This document shows positions 12,401 through 22,618 of a stretch of DNA of 64,000 bases, piece by piece. The translations under genes and the position numbers were made by a program. The stretch spans positions 168,397,001 through 168,461,000 of the forward strand of contig JASDFA010000016.1 of assembly GCA_035772735.1 (NCBI GenBank), in the 5' to 3' direction. Position 1 is the stretch's first letter. Each line of letters starts with the position of its first letter. Below the pieces are notes generated by a model, which worked only from the letters and a program-made list of their open reading frames with translations, was not told the DNA's origin and did not search any database. Source of the stretch: Datura wrightii (taxonomy: Eukaryota > Streptophyta > Magnoliopsida > Solanales > Solanaceae).

Positions 12401-12697
12401 TGCACTGTCTCTTCATTTTATTCATTTTTTCATACCTTGCCTATTTCTTCCCGAGTCCATGCACATTTTTCTCCGGTTGACCTGAAATCACCTTACTAAA
12501 CAAAATTGGTTAGATTAATAGATTTCCCTAACTAAAATGAAAAATACTAACTAAAACGAAAAATTTGTACTAAATCAAGAAAAAGAAAAATAAACTAAAA
12601 ACTATTTACACTTTACTAAACAAAAGAAAAAAAAAATTTCACGGGTTGCCTTCCGTGCAGCGCCTGGTTTACCGTCGCGGCTCGACGTCCTTTATGC
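12401..12697 (-). other. Spacer between gag-pro ORF and hairpin cluster (element A)
   Basis: Collinear with 35783-36082 in B. A/T-rich, with the conserved GGCAACCCGTGAA block just after the polyprotein stop. No gene or further structure is seen. Confidence 0.6.
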
Positions 12698-13225
12698 TCA
12701 ATTATCCACTAGGGTGATGGACAATTTTTCACGATCATTGTCCTCCCCCCAGTAGTGCTCACCTTTGTCTGGTGGTCTTCCTATCAACTCCCGGGAATCA
12801 TTCATTTGTTTAGTATTCCCATGATCAATCACATTGATCACCGAGAGTTCCTCATTTACAATCGGGAGCTTGGGTGCTTTGTACACATCGAACACTTCTA
12901 CCTTGTCATGTGCTCGCATTGTAAGTGGACCCGCAGCCACGTCGATTAATGCTTTTCCGGTTGCCAAGAAGGGTCGTCCCAAAATAAATGGGACTTCAGC
13001 GTCTGGTTCAAAATCCAGAACAATAAAATCGACTGTAAAAATGAGGGAGACCACTTGCACAAGCACATCCTCAACAATGCCATCCGGCCTAGCTAAGGAT
13101 CTGTCTGCTAGCTGCAAGATTACGGTTGTAGGTCTAGGACTACCCAGACCTAACTTTCTGAATACCGAAGATGGTATCAGATTTATGCTCGCCCCCAAGT
13201 CACACAATCCACGAGCTCGGATACT
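12698..13225 (-). pseudogene. pro: Element A protease fused in frame to the integrase C-terminal tail
   Basis: Retropepsin-like domain with CDLGASINLIPSSVF (catalytic Asp in DLGA) and FILGRPFLATG. After KVEVFDV the sequence departs from B. It then joins directly to HYWGEDNDREK...ITLVDN, which in B is the end of gag-pol at 35720-35782. The frame is kept across the junction, giving a Gag-Pro polyprotein without RT, RNase H or IN. An in-frame TAG at 13226-13228 (CAG in B) precedes it. The element could only move with enzymes supplied in trans. Confidence 0.88.
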
Positions 13226-14980
13226 CTACCCAATAGTAAGCTGGATAGTAAAACTTCCAGGGTCTTTCAGCTTCGTGGGCAGTCTATTTTGGATTCGGGA
13301 AGTGCATTCCTCTGTCAAAGCTACCGTGGCATACTCAGTCAAACGACTTTTGTTGTCCACGATGTCTTTAATATATTTGGCATATTTTGGCACTCCCTGC
13401 AAGACATCAACAAGAGGTAAATTAACATGTACCTGTTTAAGCACCTCCATAAATTTCTTGAAACACGCCTCCTCCTTGTGTTTCTTGAGTCGTTGAGGGA
13501 ACGGGGGTGGAGGTCTTTCTGATTCCGCTTCTTTGGTCTTCCCCCTATCAGAACTTTGTTCCTCCTCAACTTCTGCTGCTCCTGACTTTTGAGGCGGTCT
13601 TTCCGGTTCCACCTCCTTCAACTGCAAACCACTCCTCGTGGTCACTGCATTTACCTTCTTCGGATTAGGATCCGTGTCGCTAGGCAGTCCTCCTCTGGGC
13701 CTTGTGTTTTGGGCACTAGCAAATTGCCCAAATTGATACTCAAGAGCCTTGGTTGCTAATTGATTGTTTTTCACTTCGGCTGCCAATTTAACATAGTCAG
13801 CCTGCAATTGCGCCTGATTAGCGATCATGGTCTTGAACATCTCCTCAATGGTAGGTGATTGTGGTTGAGGAGGGGCATTGTGATTTCTAAATTGAGATTG
13901 GTAGTTCTATTTCCCTCCTTGATTCCTCTGCATACCCTGACCCGAACTTTGGCCTTGTTGGTTGTTGCTACCCCACGAAAAATTTGGATGATTCCTCCAA
14001 TTTGAGTTGTAGCCGCTACCAAACTGCTGCTGATTTCTTTGTGCATTGCCCACAAAGTTAACAGAATCTGGGTTTGCTCCACAGCACTCAGCTGAATGCT
14101 CACTGCTACCACACACTTCACACCACATTTGCTGGACCGCATTGACTGAAGCTGAAGGCTGGTTCAAGTTCATATTGCTGAAGTGGTTGTTTAACTGATT
14201 CTGCAAGGCAGCTATCTGTGCAGCGATAGCTATAAATCCATCCACTTCAAGCACTCCTGCTGCTTTCCTTGCTCCACCTCGAGATGAATCAGCATTCCAT
14301 TCTGGATTGCCCTGTGAAATCCGGTTGAGCAAAGTGTACAGCTCCTCATAAGTCTTTTCCAGCGCTTGCCCTCCAGCTGCTGAGTCTAACAAAATTTTAG
14401 TATGGGGTTCCAAACCCTCAATAAATGTGTGTACCAACACCTCATTGGACTGATGATGATGAGGACAGTCCCGCAACATGGATTTAAATCTTTCCCAGGC
14501 TTGATATAAATTTTCTCCCTCCCTTTGTTTGAAACTTAGAATTTGACTTCTAAGTCTGGCTGTTTTACCAGAGGGAAAAAATCTTATCAAAAACTTCCGT
14601 GCAAGATCATCCCACGTTGATATAGAATTTGGTGGTTCATCTTTTAACCACCTCTTGGCTTCACCAAGTAAGGAAAATAGAAATAGGGTGAGCCGAACAT
14701 AATCAGGTGACACTCCAGCGGGTATATAAGTGTCACTTATCTCCAAAAAATTCTGGAGATGTTGTTGTGGGTCTTCATGAGGGAGACCGGTAAATTGCCT
14801 GCTTGTGTGCAATAGTTGCACCATGTTCTGCTTTAATTCAAATCTCCCTCCAGGCTCTAGTTTGCGGATACTTGAATGTACATTGTTGGCATGTGGGATT
14901 GCCACCTCGCGAACCGGCCTTGATGTTGCTTCATCGGGCACTAACACTGCCCTCACAACCGGTGGATTTTGTTGCTCCAT
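13226..14980 (-). pseudogene. gag: Element A gag, nearly intact
   Basis: The first AUG is at 14980 (MEQQNPPVV). Upstream codons to 15070 are open but lack ATG. The capsid-like region contains HEDPQQHLQNFLEI and ARKFLIRFFPSGKTARLRSQI. A zinc knuckle CEVCGSSEHSAECC (CX2CX4HX4C) lies at about 14085-14130. The frame is broken only by TAG at 13907-13909, where B reads CAG, and by TAG at 13226. Gag, protease and fused tail all share one frame, consistent with a single polyprotein. Confidence 0.88.
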
Positions 14981-15207
14981 AATAGACTGTCTGAGCAACT
15001 GCAGCTTCTTTTGTAGAGCTTCTCTGCGTTTACTATGAAATTCACGTTCAGGCTCTGTATAAGATTCCACCAGCTCTTTGTCCTTTGCCAGTGTTCACAG
15101 AAATTAAGTCTGCAAAATACAGGCTAAGACCAAGTTGTCAACACTTAAGAAAATAAAACAAAAATACAGTAAATTTACACTTAACACAATTTCACCAATT
15201 GCCTAGT

Positions 15208-15226
15208 CCCCCCGGCAACGGCGCCA
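15208..15226 (-). other. Primer-binding site, tRNA-Asp type (element A)
   Basis: Reading the minus strand gives TGGCGCCGTTGCCGGGGG six bases after the 5' LTR. This matches the complement of the 3' end of plant tRNA-Asp, the usual primer of Athila elements. Confidence 0.88.
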
Positions 15227-15232
15227 AAAACA

Positions 15233-16665
15233 TGTTCGGCTGGTTCGGTAGGTGTTATAGGTTAAAACCGACACGCAAGTGCACGTGGTCAAACAAGTAA
15301 TAAAGTGGCTATGTAAGCCAAATATCGAACCAAGGAGACTCTGGATAAGTAAAATTGCTTAAGTATACTATATTCTAGCTTACCTCTAATTATGCTGACA
15401 ACAACGTAACCAAAAGTTAAATAATTTTTGTTTATAAATTACATACTAAAACTATTAACAAATATTTACTATGAATTGAAACTATGGATATGAGCATGCC
15501 AAGGTTAAGAACAAGTAATGAACTTAATTATAATCATAATTTGGTTATTCTTCTCTTCCTGTTGCTAGCCAAGAACATTAGCCTAGAGATTAAAACTCTC
15601 GTATTTAATCTCACTTTAGAATCATAAACCATTCGTCTACATTCTGTGATCAAATGCAATTTATGACCTAGCAATACAATTCCGGTTCCTAAATTGACTA
15701 ATACGGCTTTCAAGTATATTTCTATCAGGAAAGCACATCAAAACCCAATTTTCCCAAATCAAGCTAAGAACAATACCCTATTAATTCACAACTTTCCAAT
15801 TTCTTTCTCTCTCGAGTGAAATTGGACTTTTTAGATGTACATTAATGTCGGCCACACACTAATGCAGTAGAAACAAGAATTAATAGAACAACATAGAAGA
15901 AGAAGATGAAAAACCATACAATTCAATAATCAAAATTCATCACCATTGTTCACAACCTCAGCAAGGAAGAGAATTAGCCACTCATTTGTGGATTAATCAT
16001 CCTAAAACAAGTGTTAATCATACATACAATTGATTGAAAGAAGAAAGGAAGAGATCAAATCCCTTAGCTTTTTCGTCCCTCAACTGCCTCTAACCCACAT
16101 CCTTGCTCCACGAAGTCTGAATTCATTAAAAATAATCCTAAGTGTTCTATTTATACTATTGGGAATTTTTCCTGGAATAACAAGCAATGTGTCACGGAGG
16201 CCAAAGCGGAGCACTGCCTCTGTGACACGGCGTGGATGCGGACCCTCACTGGAAATCCAAGGTTCGGGAATATAGCCTCAACGTGGCACGACATGCAACG
16301 CGGAGGCTTGCCTCCGTGCCACGGAGCTGTCGCGAGGCTTCACTGGAAATTGCCAATTAAATCACCCTCCAGGCAGTGTGCCTCCGCAATGGTAGCGTGG
16401 CACGGCTCCATCATGGAGCCCCTTTACATTGTTCATTCCAATGTCTTTTCCGTGCTCGCATCCAAGTCCAACTCCGATATTGTTCCAACATGCATTTTAG
16501 CTCCTCAAAATCATGTTTTACCTACAAAACAATGCTAATCATGTTGGTTAGTATAAATTCACATTTTATTACCAATTACATGAAAATGTATACACATTGC
16601 ATAACAAACAAGGCGAAAATGATACGTTTGAGTATCACTTGGGCATATAAATCTGCCCAAGATCA
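15233..16665 (-). repeat. 5' LTR of element A
   Basis: 1433 bp, collinear with 6762-8195. TATA box (reverse complement) at 16148-16155, U3 hairpin cluster at about 16185-16425. GCTGT at 16666-16670 is the right target duplication. A long apparent ORF crossing 16665 is an artefact of the insertion boundary. Confidence 0.96.
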
Positions 16666-16670
16666 GCTGT

Positions 16671-17293
16671 TCGAGGCTCTTTATGGGCAAAGGTGTAGAT
16701 CTCCCATCGGATGGTTTGAGGTTGGCGAGGCAGCTATGATAGGACTAGATTCGGTTCACGAGGTGATGGTGAAGGTTCAGTTGATAAGGGACCGGTGGAA
16801 AACCGCTCAGAGTCATCAGAAATCGTATGCTGATGTGCGGAGGAGGGATTTAGAGTTTAATGTGGATGACTGGGTATTTCTAAAGGTATCTCCCATGAAG
16901 GGAGTCATGCAGTTCGAAAAGAAAGGGATACTCAGTCCCCTCTATGTTGGTCCTTACCGGGTTATGAGGAGAGTTGGTAAGGTGGCGTATGAGCTGGAAT
17001 TGCCTTCAGAATTGGATTCTGTTCATCCCGTGTTTCTTGTATTTCTCTTGAAAAAGTGCTTGGGTGATACAGATTTAGTAGTCCCGGTAGACAGCGTTGG
17101 TGTAAGGGATAGCCTCAGCTATGAGGAAATTACGGTGGAGATCTTGGATCCTTAGGTTCTAAGGTTGAGGAACAAAGAAGTAGCTTCAGTTAATGTATTA
17201 TGGAGAAATCAGCATGTTGAGGGAGCTACATGGGAAGCTAAAGCAGATATGATAGCTAAATACCCTCATTTGTTCCCTACCGGCTCAATTTAA
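16671..17293 (+). pseudogene. pol: D1 integrase C-terminus with chromodomain
   Basis: Continuation of the integrase split at 6761: EALYGQRCRSPIGWFEVGEAAMIG, then DWVFLKVSPMKGVMQFEKKG and GPYRVMRRVGKVAYELELP. A chromodomain-like end follows (EITVEILDP, LRNKEVASVNVLWRN, WEAKADMIAKYPHLFP). TAG at 17153-17155 replaces the CAG seen in D2. The chromodomain of Tekay-type elements is thought to direct integration to heterochromatin. Confidence 0.9.
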
Positions 17294-17511
17294 GTTTGAG
17301 GTATCAATTTTTCTCTAAAACCTTTAATTAGCTTTTCCTATTCAGTTCATGTGTACAAGTTTGTTTTATGATATGATATATGTATGTGATGTCTGAATTC
17401 AGCTTAGCTATGTAGTTCTTTTCGGAGGTAGTCATTCCGTCAGTTTTTGACTTAAATGACCAGTAATTGTATATGGTGATAGCTTATTTCTGAGTTTTCT
17501 TCATGTTTCTA

Positions 17512-17546
17512 ACATTCTAGGATGAATGTCCCCAAGGGGGAGATAT
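17512..17546 (+). other. PPT-proximal hairpin and polypurine tract of D1
   Basis: ACATTC / GAATGT stem with loop TAGGAT at 17512-17529, followed by CCCCAAGGGGGAGATAT up to the LTR. Same arrangement as the Athila elements, with a shared AGGA loop. Confidence 0.8.
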
Positions 17547-19646
17547 TCTTATACCCCAAAAACCTAAGGATCAGACCCGAAAGTGAAAACGGTGAAAAAT
17601 TAAAAATTCACACCAGGTCACAAAATGACCCGTGAGGAGAGTCATGAGGAGTGACCACGAGTCGTAAGGTGACTCGTTATTAGCATGGTGTGGCAAGCCC
17701 TGAGTGAGGAGGCCACGGGCTTGACCACAAGTCGTGGTCATACCTCACAACTCGTGAGGTCACCCGTGGTCAACCTAGAGGATTGACAAGTTCGGATGGG
17801 TAATTTAGGCCATGAAAGATGACCACGAGTCGTGGTCTGACTTCACGACTCGTGAAGTCACCCGTGGGGCCCCCTTGGATGTTTGGGCAGTGGACTTAAC
17901 GGACCATGGCCACGAGTCATTCCCTGTGGCAACGACCCGTTAGGTCCCTCGTGGGGACTAGCGACCAGAAATTTCCTGCATTTTAATAAGGGTGTTTTCG
18001 TAATTTCTTAAGTCCCTAAGGCCTAATTACGTCGTTTTGAATATGTTTCTCCATTCTCATGCAAAAGCATAGAGAGGTATTTGGGAGATTGAAGGCCTTC
18101 TTCCCCAAATTTTCATCAATTTCTTTATGGGTGTTCAAGGAACTTTAAGCCCATCCATTCCCAGGTATGTAGGGTTTTAACATGGGTGGAATTCTTCCTC
18201 ACCCATGCCCAATTTTTATTTAAATCATGAATCTCCTATTCAAGTTCTATGGGGTTTTATCCAAATGCACGAAAATGTGATTTCTCTTTATGGGTATGAT
18301 TTAATGGAGTTTTAATTATTGAATTATGAATGATAGACAGGTTTTGTATTATTTTCTTTAAAATCATGTTTCAAGCTTTTAAATCCAAAATTCCCATTTG
18401 ATGAAAGTTCATGGAAGTTATGATTTACAATGAATATGCAATAGTTTGAATTTATTGATGACGGAAAAACATGAATTATAGTTACTCATGTTTATGAGCA
18501 TATTTTGAAAGAATTGAATATGATGAAGTATTGGGCAATGCCCACATGTTAAAGAATGATTTATGATTTTTGAAGTGAATTACATAATTTATCGATTTAT
18601 GATGTTGGCTGATGAAAAGGGCCTATGATTCTTTGCTAATCATGTTTTAAAGGGGATCCATGATGATAAATGTTATATTCTAGCCAATGAATCTTAATGC
18701 AAGATGTTATTGATTTATGTATGAGCCTATATGCATGTTTTTGGGAGCCATGTCTAGCACCGACAGCCCGACGTTCAAAGGAAGCCGGTGTTTCATAACC
18801 ACGTGCCACCGTGGGTTTGTAAATGATATGATGTATTGATAATGATCTCCTCAAATGTGATATCACGCCTTAAGCACGACCCTCGCCTGGCAAGACAGGG
18901 TCGGCTCTGCCCACTTGAGCGAGATAGTGGGGCATCATGAAAGGCTCTACCATGATGGTGTCGGTTATGACGAGTCCTCCTATTGTTTAGCATGTTTTAT
19001 GCATTATTATGTTTATGTTATTGGATCAAGTTATATTTTGATAAAGTTACTTATAATTATGATAATGAATGATTATGAATGATTTCAAAGTCTTGAGCCC
19101 TATGTTTTATTACGAAGATTTTGATGCAAGCATGATGTCCTTCTCCTATGTCTATTTATGAGTTTACTTTACTTTTAAAATGTCCATTTTACTTACCTTG
19201 CATACTCGGTACATTCCACGTACTGACCGCATACCTTCTATGCTGTATCATTTCATGATACAGGGTGCGGATCTCATGATCATCCTCATCCTTAGTCCAT
19301 CTCTGCTTACGCTATCAGCTTGTTGGTGAGTCCTTATGTTCCAAGGGCCGTTTGATAAACTTTCATGTTGAATATGTTTTAGTATTGCCTGAGTTAGTTG
19401 GGCATGTTGTCCCATCAACCCATCTCATGTATTAGAGGCTTTCGGAAAAAGGCGTAGTACCCAACTTATGTAAATGTTTGGTATTTCCTGATGCTATGTC
19501 ATGGTTATGTTTCCGCGATGTTTTATGCTAAATATTCCTCTTATTTAAATGAGATTAGTTGTATGCATGTTCCATGGGTTAACTTGGGGTCTCTCGGGGT
19601 CCCTTGTCCCGTGTCTACGATCCGAGTGTACGCTCAAGTTGTGACA
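17547..19646 (+). repeat. Shared LTR: 3' LTR of D1 and 5' LTR of D2
   Basis: 2100-bp Tekay-type LTR from TCTTATACCCC (TG mutated to TC) to GTTGTGACA. Its left edge abuts the D1 PPT and its right edge abuts a PBS and D2 leader, with no target duplication on either side. One LTR therefore serves two internal regions. U3 holds a cluster of CACGA-G/C-TCGTG palindromes (17635-17960). The R-like part holds three stem-loops at 19207-19225, 19244-19262 and about 19329-19350. Confidence 0.93.
17821..17860 (+). repeat. Two adjoining odd-length palindromes in LTR U3
   Basis: 17821-17837 is a perfect palindrome with 8-bp arms around a central G. 17838-17860 is one with 11-bp arms around a central C. Both are centred on CACGA-N-TCGTG. 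Weaker copies lie on both sides, and equivalents are in every Tekay-type LTR here that retains its U3 (for example 24446-24485). Confidence 0.9.
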
Positions 19647-19650
19647 AACT

Positions 19651-19662
19651 TGGAATCAAAGC
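19651..19662 (+). other. Decayed tRNA-iMet primer-binding site (D2)
   Basis: TGGAATCAAAGC, two substitutions from TGGTATCAGAGC (complement of the initiator tRNA-Met 3' end), four bases after the LTR. D6 keeps the perfect form at 62532-62543. Confidence 0.85.
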
Positions 19663-19855
19663 CATAGGTTTGAAGTGTCCTAGGGTGTCCGAAATCCGCA
19701 TTAAGTAGAGTATTTTTCATGGGTGTGAAGTGCGTCACACCTATGATGAAGAGGCTACTAGACATTTAGGAAATGTTCCCTTATTTCATGTTCTATGTCG
19801 TGCGATGAAAAGCCTTTCCATCCTTCTAATTCATGCGATTTGCGATTGCAGAATT

Positions 19856-20440
19856 ATGGCTCCTAGAAGAATGAATAGAAGGAGGAATGGAAATGATGAA
19901 GGCCACAAAGATGGAAATGACCATGGGCATCAGCAAGCCCCACCAGTTCAGGAGCCCCAGGCACCAGAGCCAGCTGCCCACGCTGAGTTTCGGGCAGCTA
20001 TTCAGATATTGGCACAAGCCTTGACCACTCAGGTCAACCAGCAGGCTGTTACGCAGGTCCCATAGAATGGCAATGCAGTGGCGGCTCAGATTAGAGACTT
20101 CTTGAGGATAAACCCTCCTAATTTCATGAGATCAAAGTTTCAGCAGAGGTAACTAGCCCCAACACCATCATCAGCTAGTGTTCCATTTAGACCCAGGTGT
20201 GATCAGAGGAGGAGGGCTTCAGGGCCGAGGGATTAGAGGGGAACCCAGCTAGAATATACCTCTCCAGCCTGCGGGAAGTGCGTCAAGAGTCACACCTGAG
20301 AGTGTCTGCTTGGCTTAAATATTTGCTATGGGCGTGGTAGATCAGGGCACATGCACCAAGCATGCCCATATGCTAGATAGGGTGATGACAGGGGTCATGC
20401 ATAGATCACCAGGACAGTAGCAGCTCCAGCCCATTCCACT
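19856..20440 (+). pseudogene. gag: D2 gag with internal 555-bp deletion
   Basis: Starts at ATG 19856 (MAPRRMNRRRNG) and is open to TAG 20063-20065. At about 20138 the sequence jumps from the equivalent of D1 3032 to D1 3588, removing the capsid core. The deletion is 555 bp, a multiple of three, with a 2-bp AG overlap at the breakpoints. Zinc-knuckle remnants follow at about 20270-20370. No functional Gag is possible. Confidence 0.88.
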
Positions 20441-20533
20441 CCGCAAGGAGCATCGACTAGTGGGTGTGGCGGGCAGCGACAAAACTGATTCTATGCCCTT
20501 GCCTCGCGCCAGGAGCATGAGACTTCACCAGAT

Positions 20534-20866
20534 GTGGTCATTGGTATGTTGCAGGTCTTCCATATTGATGCTTATGCTTTGTTAGATCCAGGAGCTACCT
20601 TGTCTTTTGTGACCCCTTACATTGCTAGTAGTTTTCGAGCTAGTCCTGAAGTTCTGTCCGAACCATTCTCCGTATCTACTCCAGTCGGTGAACCAGTTGT
20701 AGCTAGGAGGGTATATAAAGGTTGCCCCATTATGGTGTTGCATAAGGTTACCTTCACGGACTTAGTAGAATTGGCCATGACTGATTTCGACATCATTTTA
20801 GGTATGGATTGGTTGTTTGCATGTTATGCTTCGATTAATTGTAGGACCCGTGCAGTGGAATTCTGA
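20534..20866 (+). pseudogene. pro: D2 protease domain
   Basis: Open segment with the retropepsin active site LLDPGATLSF and the downstream TDFDIILGMDWLFACYASI. It ends at TGA 20864-20866. The catalytic Asp and the ILGMDWL Gly are kept, so this is the best-preserved protease among the Tekay-like copies here, although its polyprotein context is broken. Confidence 0.85.
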
Positions 20867-21010
20867 TTTCCAGGGGATTCAATTTTGGAATGGAAGGGTA
20901 ATTCAGTTGTACCATTCGGTCGGTTTATTTCCTATCTTAAGGCCTAGAAGATGATCTCTAAGGGTTGCATGTACCACCTAGTTAGGGTTAAGGATGTGGA
21001 GTCCGAGACC

Positions 21011-21795
21011 CCGACTATCTAGTTAGTTTTGGTGGTGTGCGAGTATCCAGAGGTGTTTCCCGAGGATTTGCCAAGTGTTCCTCCAAAAAGGGAAATTGAT
21101 TTTGGGATTGATCTATTGCTAGATACGCAGCCTATTTTTATCCCTTCTTACAGGATGACTCCAGCCGAGCTAAGGGAATTAAAGGATCAGTTGAAGGACT
21201 TGTTGGATAAGGGTTTTATTAGACCGAGCAAGTCTCCATGGGGTGTTCCAGTTATATTTGTTCAAAAGAAGGATGGTTCCCTTCACATGTGTATTGACTA
21301 TCGGCAGTTGAAAAAGGTTACCGTCAAGAACAGGTACCCCTTACCCAGGATCGATTATTTGGTTGACCAGTTTCATGGTGCCAAGTGCTTCTCCAAGATT
21401 GATCTCAGGTTCGGGTATCACCAGCTTAGAGTGTGGAGAGTGACATCCCGAAGACCGCTTTCAAGACTCGGTATAGTCACTGTGAATTTGTTGTTATGTC
21501 TTTCGGACTAACCAATGCCCTTGTAGCTTTTATGGATAATGAACAGGGTGTTCAAGGCATATTTGGACATGTTCATGATTGTGTTCATTAATGACATCTT
21601 GATATACTCTCGGAGCGAGGAGGAACATGCCACTCATTTGAGAATAGTGCTGCAACCCCTCAAGGATCGTCAACTGTATGCAAAGTTAAGCAAGTGCGAA
21701 TTCTGGCTAAACTCGGTAGCATTTCTGGAACATGTGGTATCAAGCGAAGACATAAGCGTAGATTCCCAAAAGATCGAAGGGGTGAACAATTAGCC
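21011..21795 (+). pseudogene. pol: D2 reverse transcriptase, frameshifted, active-site Asp lost
   Basis: MCIDYRQLKKVTVKNRYPLPRID and FGYHQLRV are open to about 21440, where a 1-bp loss (relative to D1) shifts the frame. A 2-bp loss before NEQGVQG-type sequence is shared with D1. The catalytic pair reads FIND instead of FIDD (codon AAT at 21590-21592), which would abolish activity. TAG at about 21791 stands where D1 has TGG. Confidence 0.9.
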
Positions 21796-21802
21796 TAGAC
21801 CA

Positions 21803-22618
21803 GTGAATCCTTTAGAAATTCGGAGTTTCTTGGGCCTAGCAGGTTACTACCGGAGGTTTGTTGAGGGTTTCTCATCTATTGCAACACCTTTGACTAAGTT
21901 GACTCAGAAAAAGATAAAGTTCCAATGGTCGGATGCTTGTGAGAAAAGCTTCCAAGAGTTGAAGAGCCGACTCACTTCAGCACTAGTGTTGACCTTACCA
22001 GAGGGTACTAATGGCTTTGTAGTGTATTGTGATGCTTCGAGAGTCAGACTGGGATGTGTGTTGATGTAACGTGGGAAGGTGATAGCAAATGCCTCTAGAC
22101 AGTTGAAAGTTCATGAAAAGAATTACCCGACCCATGATCTTAAGTTGGCTGCGGTGGTGTTTGCATTGAAGATATGGCGGCATTACTTGTATGGGGTCCA
22201 CGTGGATGTATTTATGGATCACCAGATCTTGCAATATGTGTTCACACAGAAGGATCTAAATCTTCAGCAAAATAGGTGGTTGGAATTACTTAAGGACTAT
22301 GACATGAGTGTTCTCTACCAATTGGGCAAGGCTAATGTGGTTGCGGATTCACTTAGTAGGATCTCCATAGAGATTTTATCCCACGTGGATGAGGGAACGA
22401 AGGAATTGGGGAAGGATGTCCACCAACTTGCAAGACTGGGAGTTAGATTGATCGACTCGACCGATGGCGGTGCTGTTGTGCATGAAGGGTCAGAATCATA
22501 CTTGGTGGTTGAGGTTAAATCCAGTCAAGATGGGTATCCAATTTTGAGGAAGCTGAAGGAGGCGGTGCAGAGTCAGAATGTGGAGGTCTTCTCCCAAGAG
22601 GGAGATGGTGTGCTATGA
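21803..22618 (+). pseudogene. pol: D2 RNase H and linker
   Basis: RSFLGLAGYYRRFVEGFSSIATPLTKL (start), FVVYCDASRVRLGCVLM with the first catalytic Asp, TAA at 22067, then NYPTHDLKLAAVVFALKIW and VFMDHQILQYVF. The linker LGKANVVADSLSR follows. TGA at 22616. Confidence 0.88.

Larger units (their letters stand above)
6762..16665 (-). mobile_element. Complete Athila-like element A with internal pol deletion
   Basis: 9904 bp on the minus strand. LTRs are 6762-8195 and 15233-16665, and a perfect 5-bp target duplication GCTGT flanks it (6757-6761, 16666-16670). Element order is 5' LTR, tRNA-Asp PBS, gag, protease fused to the integrase tail, hairpin cluster, leader intron, extra ORF, 3' UTR, PPT, 3' LTR. 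It is about 3.0 kb shorter than B because RT, RNase H and most of integrase are missing. LTRs differ at roughly 40 positions by eye (about 3%). Confidence 0.96.
2655..17546 (+). mobile_element. Tekay/Del-like chromovirus D1, internal region, interrupted by element A
   Basis: Internal region of a plus-strand Ty3/Gypsy chromovirus: leader, gag, protease, RT, RNase H, integrase with chromodomain, PPT. It is split at 6761/16671 by element A. Removing A and one copy of GCTGT restores collinearity with D2. The 5' LTR and PBS are left of the window, beyond the E insertion. The region ends flush at the LTR starting at 17547. Many in-frame stops make it a dead copy. Confidence 0.9.

Noticed and set aside
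16376..17155. 259-codon plus-strand ORF that seems to link LTR sequence to integrase
   Set aside because: It crosses the boundary of element A (16665/16671); the first half is antisense LTR, the second is D1 integrase. Not a gene.
17635..17960. CRISPR-like array from regularly repeated palindromes
   Set aside because: Repeats are degenerate, unevenly spaced, inside retrotransposon LTRs of a plant genome, and lack spacers or cas genes.
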